Assembly: GCA_036873135.1 (NCBI GenBank)
Contig: JAPTYO010000001.1
Location: 50,083,774-50,147,773, forward strand
From: Clarkia xantiana subsp. parviflora
Lineage: Eukaryota > Streptophyta > Magnoliopsida > Myrtales > Onagraceae
Reading direction: 5' to 3'
DNA: 64,000 nucleotides
This document shows positions 55,378 to 64,000 of the stretch, piece after piece; position 1 is the first letter of the stretch, and the number at the start of each line of letters is the position of its first letter. The notes under the pieces were generated by a model. It made no database searches. It worked only from the letters and a program-made list of their open reading frames with translations, and was not told where the DNA came from. The translations under genes and the position numbers were made by a program.

Positions 55378-56080
55378 CCCGCAAGGTGATTCTAAGCACC
55401 AATGTACCCATATAGAATAATGATGTGACAAAAGTCACCCCATTATCAAGACCCTAAGTTTATAAAAGAAAAAAAAAAAACCGGACCCCCATTATTTTTA
55501 GACCCTCATTATTTTGTCTGTAACATTAAGACCCTCATTATTATTTTATAATACCCTGTTCAGTCCATTAACATTTTACTTGTAGAATATGGTGGTAAAT
55601 TTTTTAATTAGCTCTTTAATAGATTAAGAATTGTAGTCAGTCTAATATAATGTCATACGGGATGACCAATTGATAGGAAAAATGAAAATGATGGAAATCA
55701 TACAATATGTTTGAAAAATTGATATTAGTACTAACATGTTTTAAAATGTACAGTATGTTTCAAAACAATAGTAACTGGTACTTCCTTCAATTATCCGTAT
55801 AAAATTAGCCTAAAGTACATTGTAAAATATAAAATTAACAAAATATTTTATAAATATCAAAATAAAGACCTAATAACTTATACTAAGATTAAGACAGTGT
55901 TTCGAATCGATTGAGACTCAATTGATCCTCAGTCGGTTATTGTCATATCTGACTTAATTGTAACATTTGTATATGTCATTGGTGCTTTATTTGTGATGCT
56001 ATAAAAATTACTCAGTTAAAGTTGTACATTTAAAATATATTTAACTACAATTTTATAGAGATTGATTGAAGAAAGTAACA
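55052..56080. other. Intergenic DNA
   Basis: Contains a TA tract near 55338-55362 followed by poly-T, and three copies of AAGACCCTCATTATT-like words at 55450-55560. No gene or element boundary recognised. Confidence 0.4.
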
Positions 56081-56086
56081 ATTATT

Positions 56087-56688
56087 CACTACAAGAAATC
56101 TGGTCGCTGTGAGAGATTTATTTGTGATGAACGTATAACATTATTTGTAAGAGGATGGTGAAAATCCCTTACAAATAAAACACTCAATTTTATTTAAGGA
56201 ATGACTCTTAACAAAAAGTTGGCTAGAAATTTCATTGAAAACCCCTTACAAAATTTTGACTTTTGTAAGAATTTCCTTCAAAACATAATATATCCCTAGA
56301 AAATCCTTTTAATTTGTGAGAAATTGGTTTCCTTTAAAAAATACCGTCACAAGTTACATTTGAAACACGACAAGTTACCTTTGAAACATGTTGTACATCT
56401 TAAAACATGTTAGTACTAAAAATCATTTTTGCATACATGTTGTATGTTTTATACAATTTTTCCAATTTATATATTAAATATTGTCAAAAATAATAATTAC
56501 AAAGCGTTCCCCAATTATAAATATCCAGGATACGTCACTGGTCGTAAGAGGAGCCCATAAAGAGGGCAACATCAGTTAATGGTAAAGTTCTAACGATAAA
56601 TATCTTTCAATTTCCATATTCACTAGCATGATTTAAATCCATAATATATAATTATGGGATGAAATGCTAAATCACTACATCATATATG
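56087..56688 (+). mobile_element. CACTA-type left terminus, partner end not found
   Basis: CACTACAAGAAATCTGGTCGC at 56087 matches the CACTA terminal motif. It is followed by repeated CTTACAAA / TTTGTAAG words in both orientations, resembling subterminal repeats. The right end is not seen before element B begins at 56689 or after it, so this is probably a truncated element. Confidence 0.5.
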
Positions 56689-57309
56689 TGATGGATATAC
56701 GCCCAATTTGAACCCGTTGACTTCCGAACCGTTGTATTTTTATCGTCCCATTTATGATTGCGAATCGAAACTTCAACCCGGACACTTCGCGAGAACATCG
56801 ACGGCTCGGACGGGGCCGAAGCGCCCGTCCGATAGAGGCGAGCTCACCTAGGTGAGGTTGGGTGACCACACCCGACCTCCCCTAGGGGAGATCGGGTCGG
56901 CCAACCCGATCCCTCCTAGGAGGGATGGGGTTGGCCAACCCCACCCTCCCTAGGAGGGGTTGGGTGTCCTCACCCAACCCCTACCCTTGGGGGTCGGATT
57001 TCTCCCCCCCCAAGGGTCCCGGCACCCCTTTCAGACGCCCATGCTCGGTCCATTCCGCCTACCTCCTCCGAATCCTAAGGTCGTAATTATGTACTTAAAG
57101 GTTAATTAATTGTGTTTAAAGGCTAACGATGTCATTAAGCCACCTTAATGACACCGTTGCCTATAAATACCCCACCTTCATAACTCATTTTATCATCTTG
57201 GCCATTTGGACATTTTAGCTCTGACATCTCTCTAGCTTTATCTCTCTAGAAAAGTACTGACTTAGGCATCGGAGAGGGTTCACCAGGCACCACCCCCCCC
57301 CTCCTCCTT
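56689..57309 (+). repeat. Left, truncated LTR of element B
   Basis: Matches the complement of the right LTR almost base for base, with four palindromic units (56846-57020) where the right LTR has nine. TATAAATA lies near 57164. Similarity ends just after a C run and CTCCTCC at about 57309. Confidence 0.85.
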
Positions 57310-57333
57310 GCCCCCAGTGCCCTCCGCGTCTGG

Positions 57334-57960
57334 GTGGGCTTCCGGGTATTGTGCCATTGGTACTCCTGGAAGTACTCTCTCGTTCTATTCCGATGTTTCT
57401 ATCGGTTCCAGTACCGGACGAGGGTGGGGTTTGCGAGTTTCGTAACTCGCCATCCGACCTTCAAAGATCCCCGATTCTCTGATTTCGGGTTGAGTGGGGT
57501 CGAGTGGGATACCTCTCTCCGTTTTGTGACCCAGATTGACAATTCGGCCAGTCACTGGGCTAAGCACTACTTCTTCATTACGGACCGATACGTCACTTGG
57601 TCGGTCCTGAATGAGGATCGGTCCGATGGTTGGCCTGCTTTTGGAGAGTTCTCTTCGGATGATTTGAAGACTATGAAGATCATTCACGAGAGCAACAGGA
57701 CCCGGTCTTACTGCCCCGTGTCTTTAATAACTGAGACGGATCTTTACGAGGCCGGGATCAGTCTGACTCCTGACTCCGGGGGTTCGGTATGTCACTTGGT
57801 CTTTCCATCTTTATTTACCTTCTGCTCTTCCTTTGTAGGTTGGTTTCATGGAAAAACCTATAACATGCAGGGAGCCCCTGTTGACCTGAGCAAGAGGAAG
57901 GCTCCTTCTAGTTCTGCTTTGAAGAAATCCCCCCTGCCTGGGAAGAAGGCTGGGGCCTCT
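57334..57960 (+). pseudogene. N-terminal part of the gypsy antisense gene, in element B
   Basis: An open frame containing FVTRHPTFKDPRFSDFGLSG, ASHWAKHYFFITDRYV and WPAFGEFSSDDLKTMKIIHE, up to SLTPDSGGS. It is followed by a donor (GGTTCG then GTATGT at 57787) and an acceptor (CTTTGTAG, next exon at 57839). The second exon reads WFHGKTYNMQGAPVDLSKRK and then runs into sequence that is, on the other strand, the start of gag. It resembles proteins annotated in plants as putative gypsy-type transposon proteins; this resemblance is from memory. Relative to the complete right LTR it is antisense, as in element A. The C-terminal coiled-coil exons are missing here. Confidence 0.6.
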
Positions 57961-58073
57961 GGATGCATTGGCTGCTTCCCAGGGTCAGGCCGCCTCCCTG
58001 GAGGTATGGGTTCTCTTCTCCGCCCATTGCCCCCGGGTGGGTGTTGGGGCCTGGACACCCTACTGTTCGTCAT
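57858..58073 (-). pseudogene. Start of element B gag, truncated
   Basis: The frame opens 50 bases after the primer-binding site, with MTNSRVSRPQHPPGGNGRRR and a Pro/Arg-rich continuation. It lasts only about 70 residues before joining antisense-gene sequence. The position directly after the primer-binding site is that of gag. Most of gag and all of pol are deleted. Confidence 0.5.
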
Positions 58074-58106
58074 AGCTCGTGTAATAGCCAGGCTTTCTGT
58101 CCGAAG

Positions 58107-58123
58107 CCTACAGACGGCGCCAA
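58107..58123 (-). other. Primer-binding site of element B
   Basis: The minus strand reads TTGGCGCCGTCTGTAGG next to the LTR end, one base different from the site in element A. Confidence 0.75.
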
Positions 58124-58124
58124 G

Positions 58125-59097
58125 TGTTAAGTTATGAGATCTAGGTCAACGGGGGGTCGGCTCTGATCTCACTCCTTACGGGGGATGTGTGTGATCCGGT
58201 GTTCCTGAGCTGCTCTGCCTTAGCTTATTTTCTCCTTTCCTTCCTTCCTTCCTCTGCTCCTTCTCTCCTTCTACCCTGCAGAAGGGGCAATACCAGACAC
58301 GGAGGAGGGGGGGGGGGGGGGGGTGGTGCCTGGTGAACCCTCTCCGATGCCTAAGTCAGTACTTTTCTAGAGAGATAAAGCTAGAGAGATGTCAGAGCTA
58401 AAATGTCCAAATGGCCAAGATGATAAAATGAGTTATGAAGGTGGGGTATTTATAGGCAACGGTGTCATTAAGGTGGCTTAATGACATCGTTAGCCTTTAA
58501 ACACAATTAATTAACCTTTAAGTACATAATTACGACCTTAGGATTCGGAGGAGGTAGGCGGAATGGACCGAGCATGGGCGTCTGAAAGGGGTGCCGGGAC
58601 CCTTGGGGGGGGAGAAATCCGACCCCCAAGGGTAGGGGTTGGGTGAGGACACCCAACCCCTCCTAGGGAGGGTGGGGTTGGCCAACCCCATCCCTCCTAG
58701 GAGGGATCGGGTTGGCCGACCCGATCTCCCCTAGGGGAGATCGGGTTGGCCAACCCGATCTCTCCTAGGAGAGATCGGGTTGGCTGACCCGATCTCTCCT
58801 AGGAGAGATCGGGTTGGCCAACCCGATCTCTCCTAGGAGAGATCAGGTTGGCCAACCCGATCTCCCCTAGGGGAGATCGGGTCGGCTGACCCGATCTCCC
58901 CTAGGGGAGGTCGGGTGTGGTCACCCAACCTCACCTAGGTGAGCTCGCCTCTATCGGACGGGCGCTTCGGCCCCGTCCGAGCCGTCGATGTTCTCGCGAA
59001 GTGTCCGGGTTGAAGTTTCGATTCGCAATCATAAATGGGACGATAAAAATACAACGGTTCGGAAGTCAACGGGTTCAAATTGGGCGTATATCCATCA
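58125..59097 (-). repeat. Right, complete LTR of element B
   Basis: A 973-bp LTR in minus orientation with nine palindromic units (about 58608-58945), a TATA box near 58449 and a G/C run of about 20. It ends CTTAACA before the primer-binding site. Confidence 0.88.
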
Positions 59098-59102
59098 ATA
59101 TG

Positions 59103-59370
59103 TACTTTATATGTGAATGTATACTATAATCTTTTTTTTTTTGTCAGTAAATAGTTCATTCCATTCCACAATAAGAAACGTCACGGTGGGTACAAGTACA
59201 AGTCAGAGTCAAGTAAACGTAAAAGAGAGGGCGAGGGTAGTGACACCCAATTATTGATACACGACTTCTTCCTACACTGTAATCTTTAGTAAGTCTAAAA
59301 GTAATTAGAAGATGAAGTTTCTTTTCATTATTTTTATTTTTTGTGAAGAAGTTTCTTTTCATTGTTGCTC
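59103..59370. other. Intergenic DNA after element B
   Basis: No gene recognised. Short repeats of GAAGTTTCTTTTCATT at 59316 and 59348. Confidence 0.35.
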
Positions 59371-59373
59371 TTA

Positions 59374-60152
59374 AGGGGCCTTTGGATGAACGTGATGTGA
59401 GATTACTTGAAATGTGAGATTACAAGTAATGTGAGCTACGTAATGTAATGTTAGATTGCAATGTTTGGTTGTGATGTAATGTGGAATGTATTGTTAGATT
59501 ACAGTGTTTGGTATGTGTTGTAATGTGCATTGTAATATGACTTTATTATTATTATATTAATCTATATGAGAGAATATTATATTTTAATATGATAAGATTT
59601 AAAAAACTATATATTTTGAATAACTAACTTCTTAAAGATTATGTGTGTATAGTCCATTTATGAATTCTAAAGACTAAATATTTAAACTCAATAGACACAA
59701 CTACTTAAATTATATTAATTAAAATATTATATGTATTTTTATAAGATATTTTTCATAAATAAATTAACGAAAAAAACTTAATCATTTTATACGAACATTA
59801 AGTGCATTATTATTTATTATAATAATGAATCATGAAGTATATAAAAAATAAAAAGCTAATAATAATAACAATATTATTATCATAATAAAATATAAATGTA
59901 ATACAAAATATTTTATTTATTTAATAAATATTCATAAAATAATAACACTTAGTAATGTTGGATGTAATCTTCCATTACATCAATTTTTTAATGTAATTTA
60001 TCATTATGTTAAATAAAGTTCGGACGTAATCTCAGATTACAATATACATTATATTACAATGCACTATATCGTTTGACAAACCAAACAACATTATGTGATC
60101 TAATATGAGACGTAATGTAAGTTATCCCACGTTACATCATTCAAACACCCCC
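59374..60152. mobile_element. Harbinger-like non-autonomous element
   Basis: Ends read AGGGGCCTTTGGATGAACGT at the left and, on the opposite strand, GGGGGTGTTTGAATGATGTA at the right, with TTA on both sides (59371-59373 and 60153-60155). Imperfect inverted arms with repeated GTAATGT / GAGATTAC words surround an AT-rich core. TTA/TAA duplication and the GGGGGTGTTTGG-type end are features of PIF/Harbinger MITEs. No transposase. Confidence 0.68.
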
Positions 60153-60155
60153 TTA

Positions 60156-60345
60156 GATCTTAGCAAATCTTTCTCTCAGCATGTCTAATTTTCATAAAGT
60201 GCGAATTGATGCGGCTTGACATTTATCTATGTTAATCTTTCAACTAGTGATGATGGCGGGGAAATAATACTTGCAATATCTTTGGGATTTGCAAAAGGAC
60301 ATGTATGTTGTCTGACTCTCTTAACCGCTGACTTCAGTTTAATTT

Positions 60346-60407
<62 letters not shown>

Positions 60408-61255
60408 ATGCCATAGCATTCGAAAGTCATTGTTTGTTCTAGAAGTTGAATATATATAATATTTATGAGCAGTGTGGATAATAACGAATAACACGAGTAC
60501 ACAAACCATACGATATAACAGCGTAATATGAACATAGAATTTACGAAGTAGAGATTTTAAAGTATAAACAGAGAATCCTATAATGCTGTAATTATTATTT
60601 ATAAATAAAACATTTTAAAAATCCTAAGACATCTTAATTTATAAACAAATGATCTTGAAGATCTGCAACTATAAACATAAATAATTCTAAATGTCAAAAT
60701 TATGAATAAAAATTCTGACAATGATGAATCATTTTGAATGAAATATTTGAAGCGATGGAAATATGAATGTGAAAATTATAAGAGACTTTAAGATATGAAT
60801 TGAAAATTTTAAAATATTTTAAACTGCAAACAATGATATTAAAGATCTTGAAAGATCATAAAAGATATTGGGTATAAATAAATGATATGGAAATAATAAA
60901 CTACAAATATTTATACGATGTTATACTTTTGTTTACGCTTTAAACATTATTTTTACTTATGTTTTCTCTTTATTTATTGTTGGTAAAGAATATTAGCACT
61001 TTGTAATTACCATTTGGGATATGAACAAGAATAGTAAAATAATAATTGTGTTACAAGAGATACATGACATATTATATGAAAAAACACATATTGGGTTATT
61101 CTTTAGGGTTAAGTCAGTCAAACTGTACACCTAGTCTAATAAGATTTTAAAGAAAACTATAAAATTACATAAAACCTAAAAATTGAAAAAAAATACAAAT
61201 TGGAGAAATTCTAATAATATCAAAAGTCTTAAAGTTCTACTAGTTAGTAGAATAA

Positions 61256-61321
<66 letters not shown>

Positions 61322-61964
61322 TTCTACTAGTAGCAGGACGACGAGCAGCGCTATGGCGACAAGCCACCAGGCGTTCCGGATCACAAAGGTGGATCGGTGC
61401 CGCGATGGCCATTCAAGGCGAATTCAATAAAGCTTTGGAGAAAAATATAAAATTATGTAAAATCTAAAATTTAAAAAAAAAATACATGAAAAAAATACAA
61501 ATTGGAGAAATTCTAATAATATCAAATTAGTCTTAAAGCTCTACTAGTGAGTAGAATAATGATATACACTTTTTAGAATTATATTATATGATTAAACGAT
61601 GATATATTCAGCATTTTTTAAATATTTAATAGATTTCAGTCCAATTTTAACCAAAAAGAGATAAGGTATATTTCTAAAAAAAATTACTAATAACATATAT
61701 TTAAACATAAAGAGATAAAGTAAAAAAAATTCCCAACAAAAGATATAATACTTAAAAAACTTAAAGGAGACCTATCATAATTTTAATGTAAATATAAAGT
61801 AGCAATGCAACATAAACTTTCACAAGAAGGTATCGGATTTCCTGGTCAACTAAACTACACGTCAAATTGATTTGAGAATCTGATCGAGATGAAACTAAGT
61901 CAATTAGTCAATCTTAGACTTGGCTAAGTAATTACTTCACTAGCAGGAAACTAGAAACCCATTG

Positions 61965-62053
<89 letters not shown>

Positions 62054-62165
62054 CATTTAAAAGATAAATTTTCAAATTAAAACACTATCACAATAACTAA
62101 AATCACACTCTTGAGACATTATGTCGAACAAACTATCTCTCTTACGAATGTCTTTTCAAACGAAC
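60156..62165. other. AT-rich intergenic DNA with long TA tracts
   Basis: Holds (TA)n tracts at 60348-60401, 61259-61320 and 61966-62051. A local duplication places near-identical stretches (AAATTGGAGAAATTCTAATA …) at about 61196 and 61498. No gene recognised; a GC-rich insert at 61325-61430 has no clear identity. Confidence 0.5.
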
Positions 62166-62169
62166 TACT

Positions 62170-62730
62170 GACAAGCCAAGCGTAGAATCGGGCCACGGGG
62201 AAATGACGGGCTCCGACCATTGGTGTCATCAAGATCAATTGCGACGCATCTTGGGATATAAGAGGAAGGATTGGTGGTATAGGTGGTCTTGCACGGGACT
62301 CGGCGGGGCAGTCGATTATCGTCAGAGCAAGGTATTCTCGAACTTGAGGTTGCTGCTCTTGCGGAAGGGGTGGAATTGGCAATTCGTAATGACTGGCCTC
62401 GGGTTATCTTGGAGTCGGACTCTCAAATGGTTATCCAAGCTATCACCGAACCGCATCGAGGGTTAGACTGGCGTATTAAAACTCAGGTGGAGAATTTACA
62501 GTTGCGGACGACAAAATTGAACGACATTACATGGGCGTCCATACCGCGTACCGCCAATGGCTGTGCTAATTGGATTTCGATCCAAGCTAGGAAGAGGTAG
62601 TGTTTGACTAATTAGGTTTCACTACCCCACCCTCTTTGTTATTTCTTCTTGTTATAGATAGGGAGTTTATTCCCCCGTAAACTTTGTACGAACACTTACT
62701 TCGTAATGTGTGTGTGTTGATGGCAAAAAA
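62170..62730 (+). pseudogene. LINE-type RNase H remnant with 3' tail
   Basis: The first part reads GVIKINCDASWDIRGRIGGI and GGLARDSAGQ in one frame. After a frameshift near 62330 the frame 62283-62600 continues LELEVAALAEGVELAIRNDW, VILESDSQMVIQAI and SIPRTANGCANW to a stop. These are the motifs, in order, of the plant RNase H-like domain found at the C-terminus of LINE reverse transcriptases and in domesticated relatives. A 3' stretch of about 120 bases ends in an A run at 62723-62730, consistent with a LINE tail. The reverse transcriptase is absent, so this is a 5'-truncated copy. Confidence 0.7.
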
Positions 62731-62734
62731 AACT

Positions 62735-64000
62735 TGATCTTATAAGAGTTTTTACACTACGGAGATGGTAAGAATAAATGGTAATATAAATCATACATAA
62801 ATTACAAATCTCCCACCAAATATAATTGTTCAACTAATTTTTCTCAAATACAATGATACCACTATGAAAACAATAGCTGAGACCAATGAGGTGATGAGCC
62901 AATCAAACTCGAAACTCTATGTTCAAAGTTGGGGAAACAAATTCAAACAGAGAGACTAGTGTACATGTAGAAACTATACAACTTAGGTGTAGTGCAAGCC
63001 ACAATTATGGGTGGAACAATATTATTCTTCAACTGGCAAGCACGTGACAATGACACTATGCACTTGGACAATAAGAGAATTCAATGTATATAGTGTAGAA
63101 CTTTTGGATCGTCATTTGGATTCAATCTCGTAGTCGTAAAGAATAAGTATTAACCATTGTTTACTACACTTTAAAATACATAAAAATATCACCTCATGCG
63201 GTGCGCATGGTCAACACCTAGTATATATAAAGACAACTCAGTTTCGCTTAGAAACATTGCATTATCATCGCATATAAAAGCACTACATCGCTGCCGGAAC
63301 TTTGGCTGAATTACAAATCGCTAACCGTGTTTTTTTGTTTAAAATTAGCTACATGAACTTTCGACAGCAAACCAAATTGCTACCTCCATTATAACATTCG
63401 TCAAATTGGTAAAAATAAATGAGCATTTGAGGGTCACGTTAGATCTTTTGACGTGTGCCCAATTTGCTACATCCATCATAATTTTCGTCAAATATCCGAG
63501 TTGATCTTGGTCCAATTGACCTATCTAGGGTCCGACTCACGAGCTGAGTTTAGTTGATCCTTAAGTGACCTAGTTTGAGTTGTACTCAACTCGTGGATCG
63601 AGTCATAACTCGACCAATTGAGTCATGGCTTGGTCAATTGTGCTAAGATCAACCAGAAAGTTTAACAAATGTACCAAAACATGTGTTACGAAAAAATTAC
63701 AAAAAAAACATGTTGTGTCAATTGACAGTTGAAGAACAGACGCTTGACACGGATTCGACGACCAAAGATAGCATGCGGTACGGGAATCTAAAATTTATTT
63801 GTGAATTTGCGCAATAGTATTTTATGGTTCAAAATTTTCAGTTTTTCGTTTAGCTATTATAAATTTTAGACTGATAATTTATTTAAAAATAGTGTTTCAA
63901 CATATTATAAATAGTCAGTATAAATTTCATCGAATATTAGTTTATTAATTATACATATTTGATAAATCACCCGCACGATGCGCGGGAAATGCACCTAGTT
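62735..64000. other. Intergenic DNA with two Helitron-like ends
   Basis: No gene recognised. ATGCGGTGCGCAT followed by GGTCAACAC and CTAG at about 63196-63221, and CCCGCACGATGCGCGGG followed by AAATGCAC and CTAG at 63971-63998, both look like Helitron 3' ends on the plus strand. Between them, 63290-63680 has repeated AATTGCTACCTCCATTATAA-type words and CAATTGAGTCA palindromes, possibly a degraded MULE-type element. Confidence 0.45.
63971..63998 (+). mobile_element. Helitron 3' terminus
   Basis: The stem CCCGCAC…GTGCGGG-like (CCCGCACGATGCGCGGG), eight bases, then CTAG followed by TT at the window edge. Hairpin plus CTAG and a following T is the canonical Helitron end. The body would lie to the left; its 5' TC end was not placed. 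Confidence 0.55.

Larger units (their letters stand above)
56689..59097. mobile_element. Element B: gypsy-derived integrant with inverted LTRs
   Basis: A 2409-bp unit that starts TGATGGATATACG and ends in the exact complement CGTATATCCATCA, flanked by the 5-bp duplication ATATG (56684-56688 and 59098-59102). Both outer ends are therefore U3 ends of the same LTR family as element A. The right LTR is complete on the minus strand (59097 to 58125) and is followed by a primer-binding site and a gag-start-like frame. The left LTR, on the plus strand, covers U3 and part of R to about 57309. Between them lies an N-terminal piece of the antisense gene. No pol is present. The duplication suggests integration as one molecule. 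Confidence 0.82.

Noticed and set aside
61325..61430. GC-rich island between TA tracts
   Set aside because: Too short to identify; no domain or transposon end.
1..64000. tRNA, rRNA and known small RNA genes
   Set aside because: None recognised by eye; a covariance-model scan (tRNAscan-SE, Infernal) would be needed to exclude tRNA or snoRNA genes.

Overview
This is nuclear DNA of a flowering plant, most likely a eudicot. It is AT-rich, its genes carry GT-AG introns, and much of the DNA is transposon. The recognised protein families are RSL-class bHLH, receptor-like cytoplasmic kinase, polcalcin, calmodulin-like, CAR-type C2 and S-protein homologue (SPH). I saw no bacterial-type operon, CRISPR array or rRNA gene, and I recognised no tRNA gene by eye.

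Host genes, left to right: an RHD6/RSL1-type bHLH regulator (minus, 5 exons, 1773-3218); a two-EF-hand polcalcin (plus, 7849-8106); a receptor-like cytoplasmic kinase (minus, 7 exons, 9225-11699); an SPH cluster with three relics (25.9-27.3 kb) and one intact gene (30095-30520); a four-EF-hand calmodulin-like protein (plus, 38351-38827); and a CAR-family C2-domain protein (minus, 3 exons, 40043-42381). Exon phases agree across every multi-exon model. The genes look independent, although three (polcalcin, CML, CAR) belong to calcium-related families.

Transposable elements fill most of the rest, and many have boundaries that can be set from target-site duplications (TSDs). Element A is a Ty3/gypsy retrotransposon (15966-25464, TSD CCTAT). 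It has lost gag, its pol is broken, and it carries a spliced gene antisense to pol. It landed at the 3' end of a MULE-type fold-back element, splitting that element's flanking repeat. Element B is a relative (56689-59097, TSD ATATG) whose two LTRs point in opposite directions. An apparently complete Ty1/copia element (43876-48425, TSD CAAAC) has LTRs that read the same and an unbroken 1322-residue polyprotein. The window also holds a TRIM (32585-33096), a CACTA element (50966-55048), at least three hAT-type elements with 8-bp TSDs, two further MULE-type elements, a Harbinger-like element, Helitron-like ends and a LINE remnant.

The most unusual points are the inverted-LTR integrant; an inverted duplication of SPH pseudogenes next to an intact SPH gene, which could give a hairpin RNA; the spliced antisense gene split between elements A and B; and an LTR palindrome array that varies between 4, 5, 7 and 9 units.
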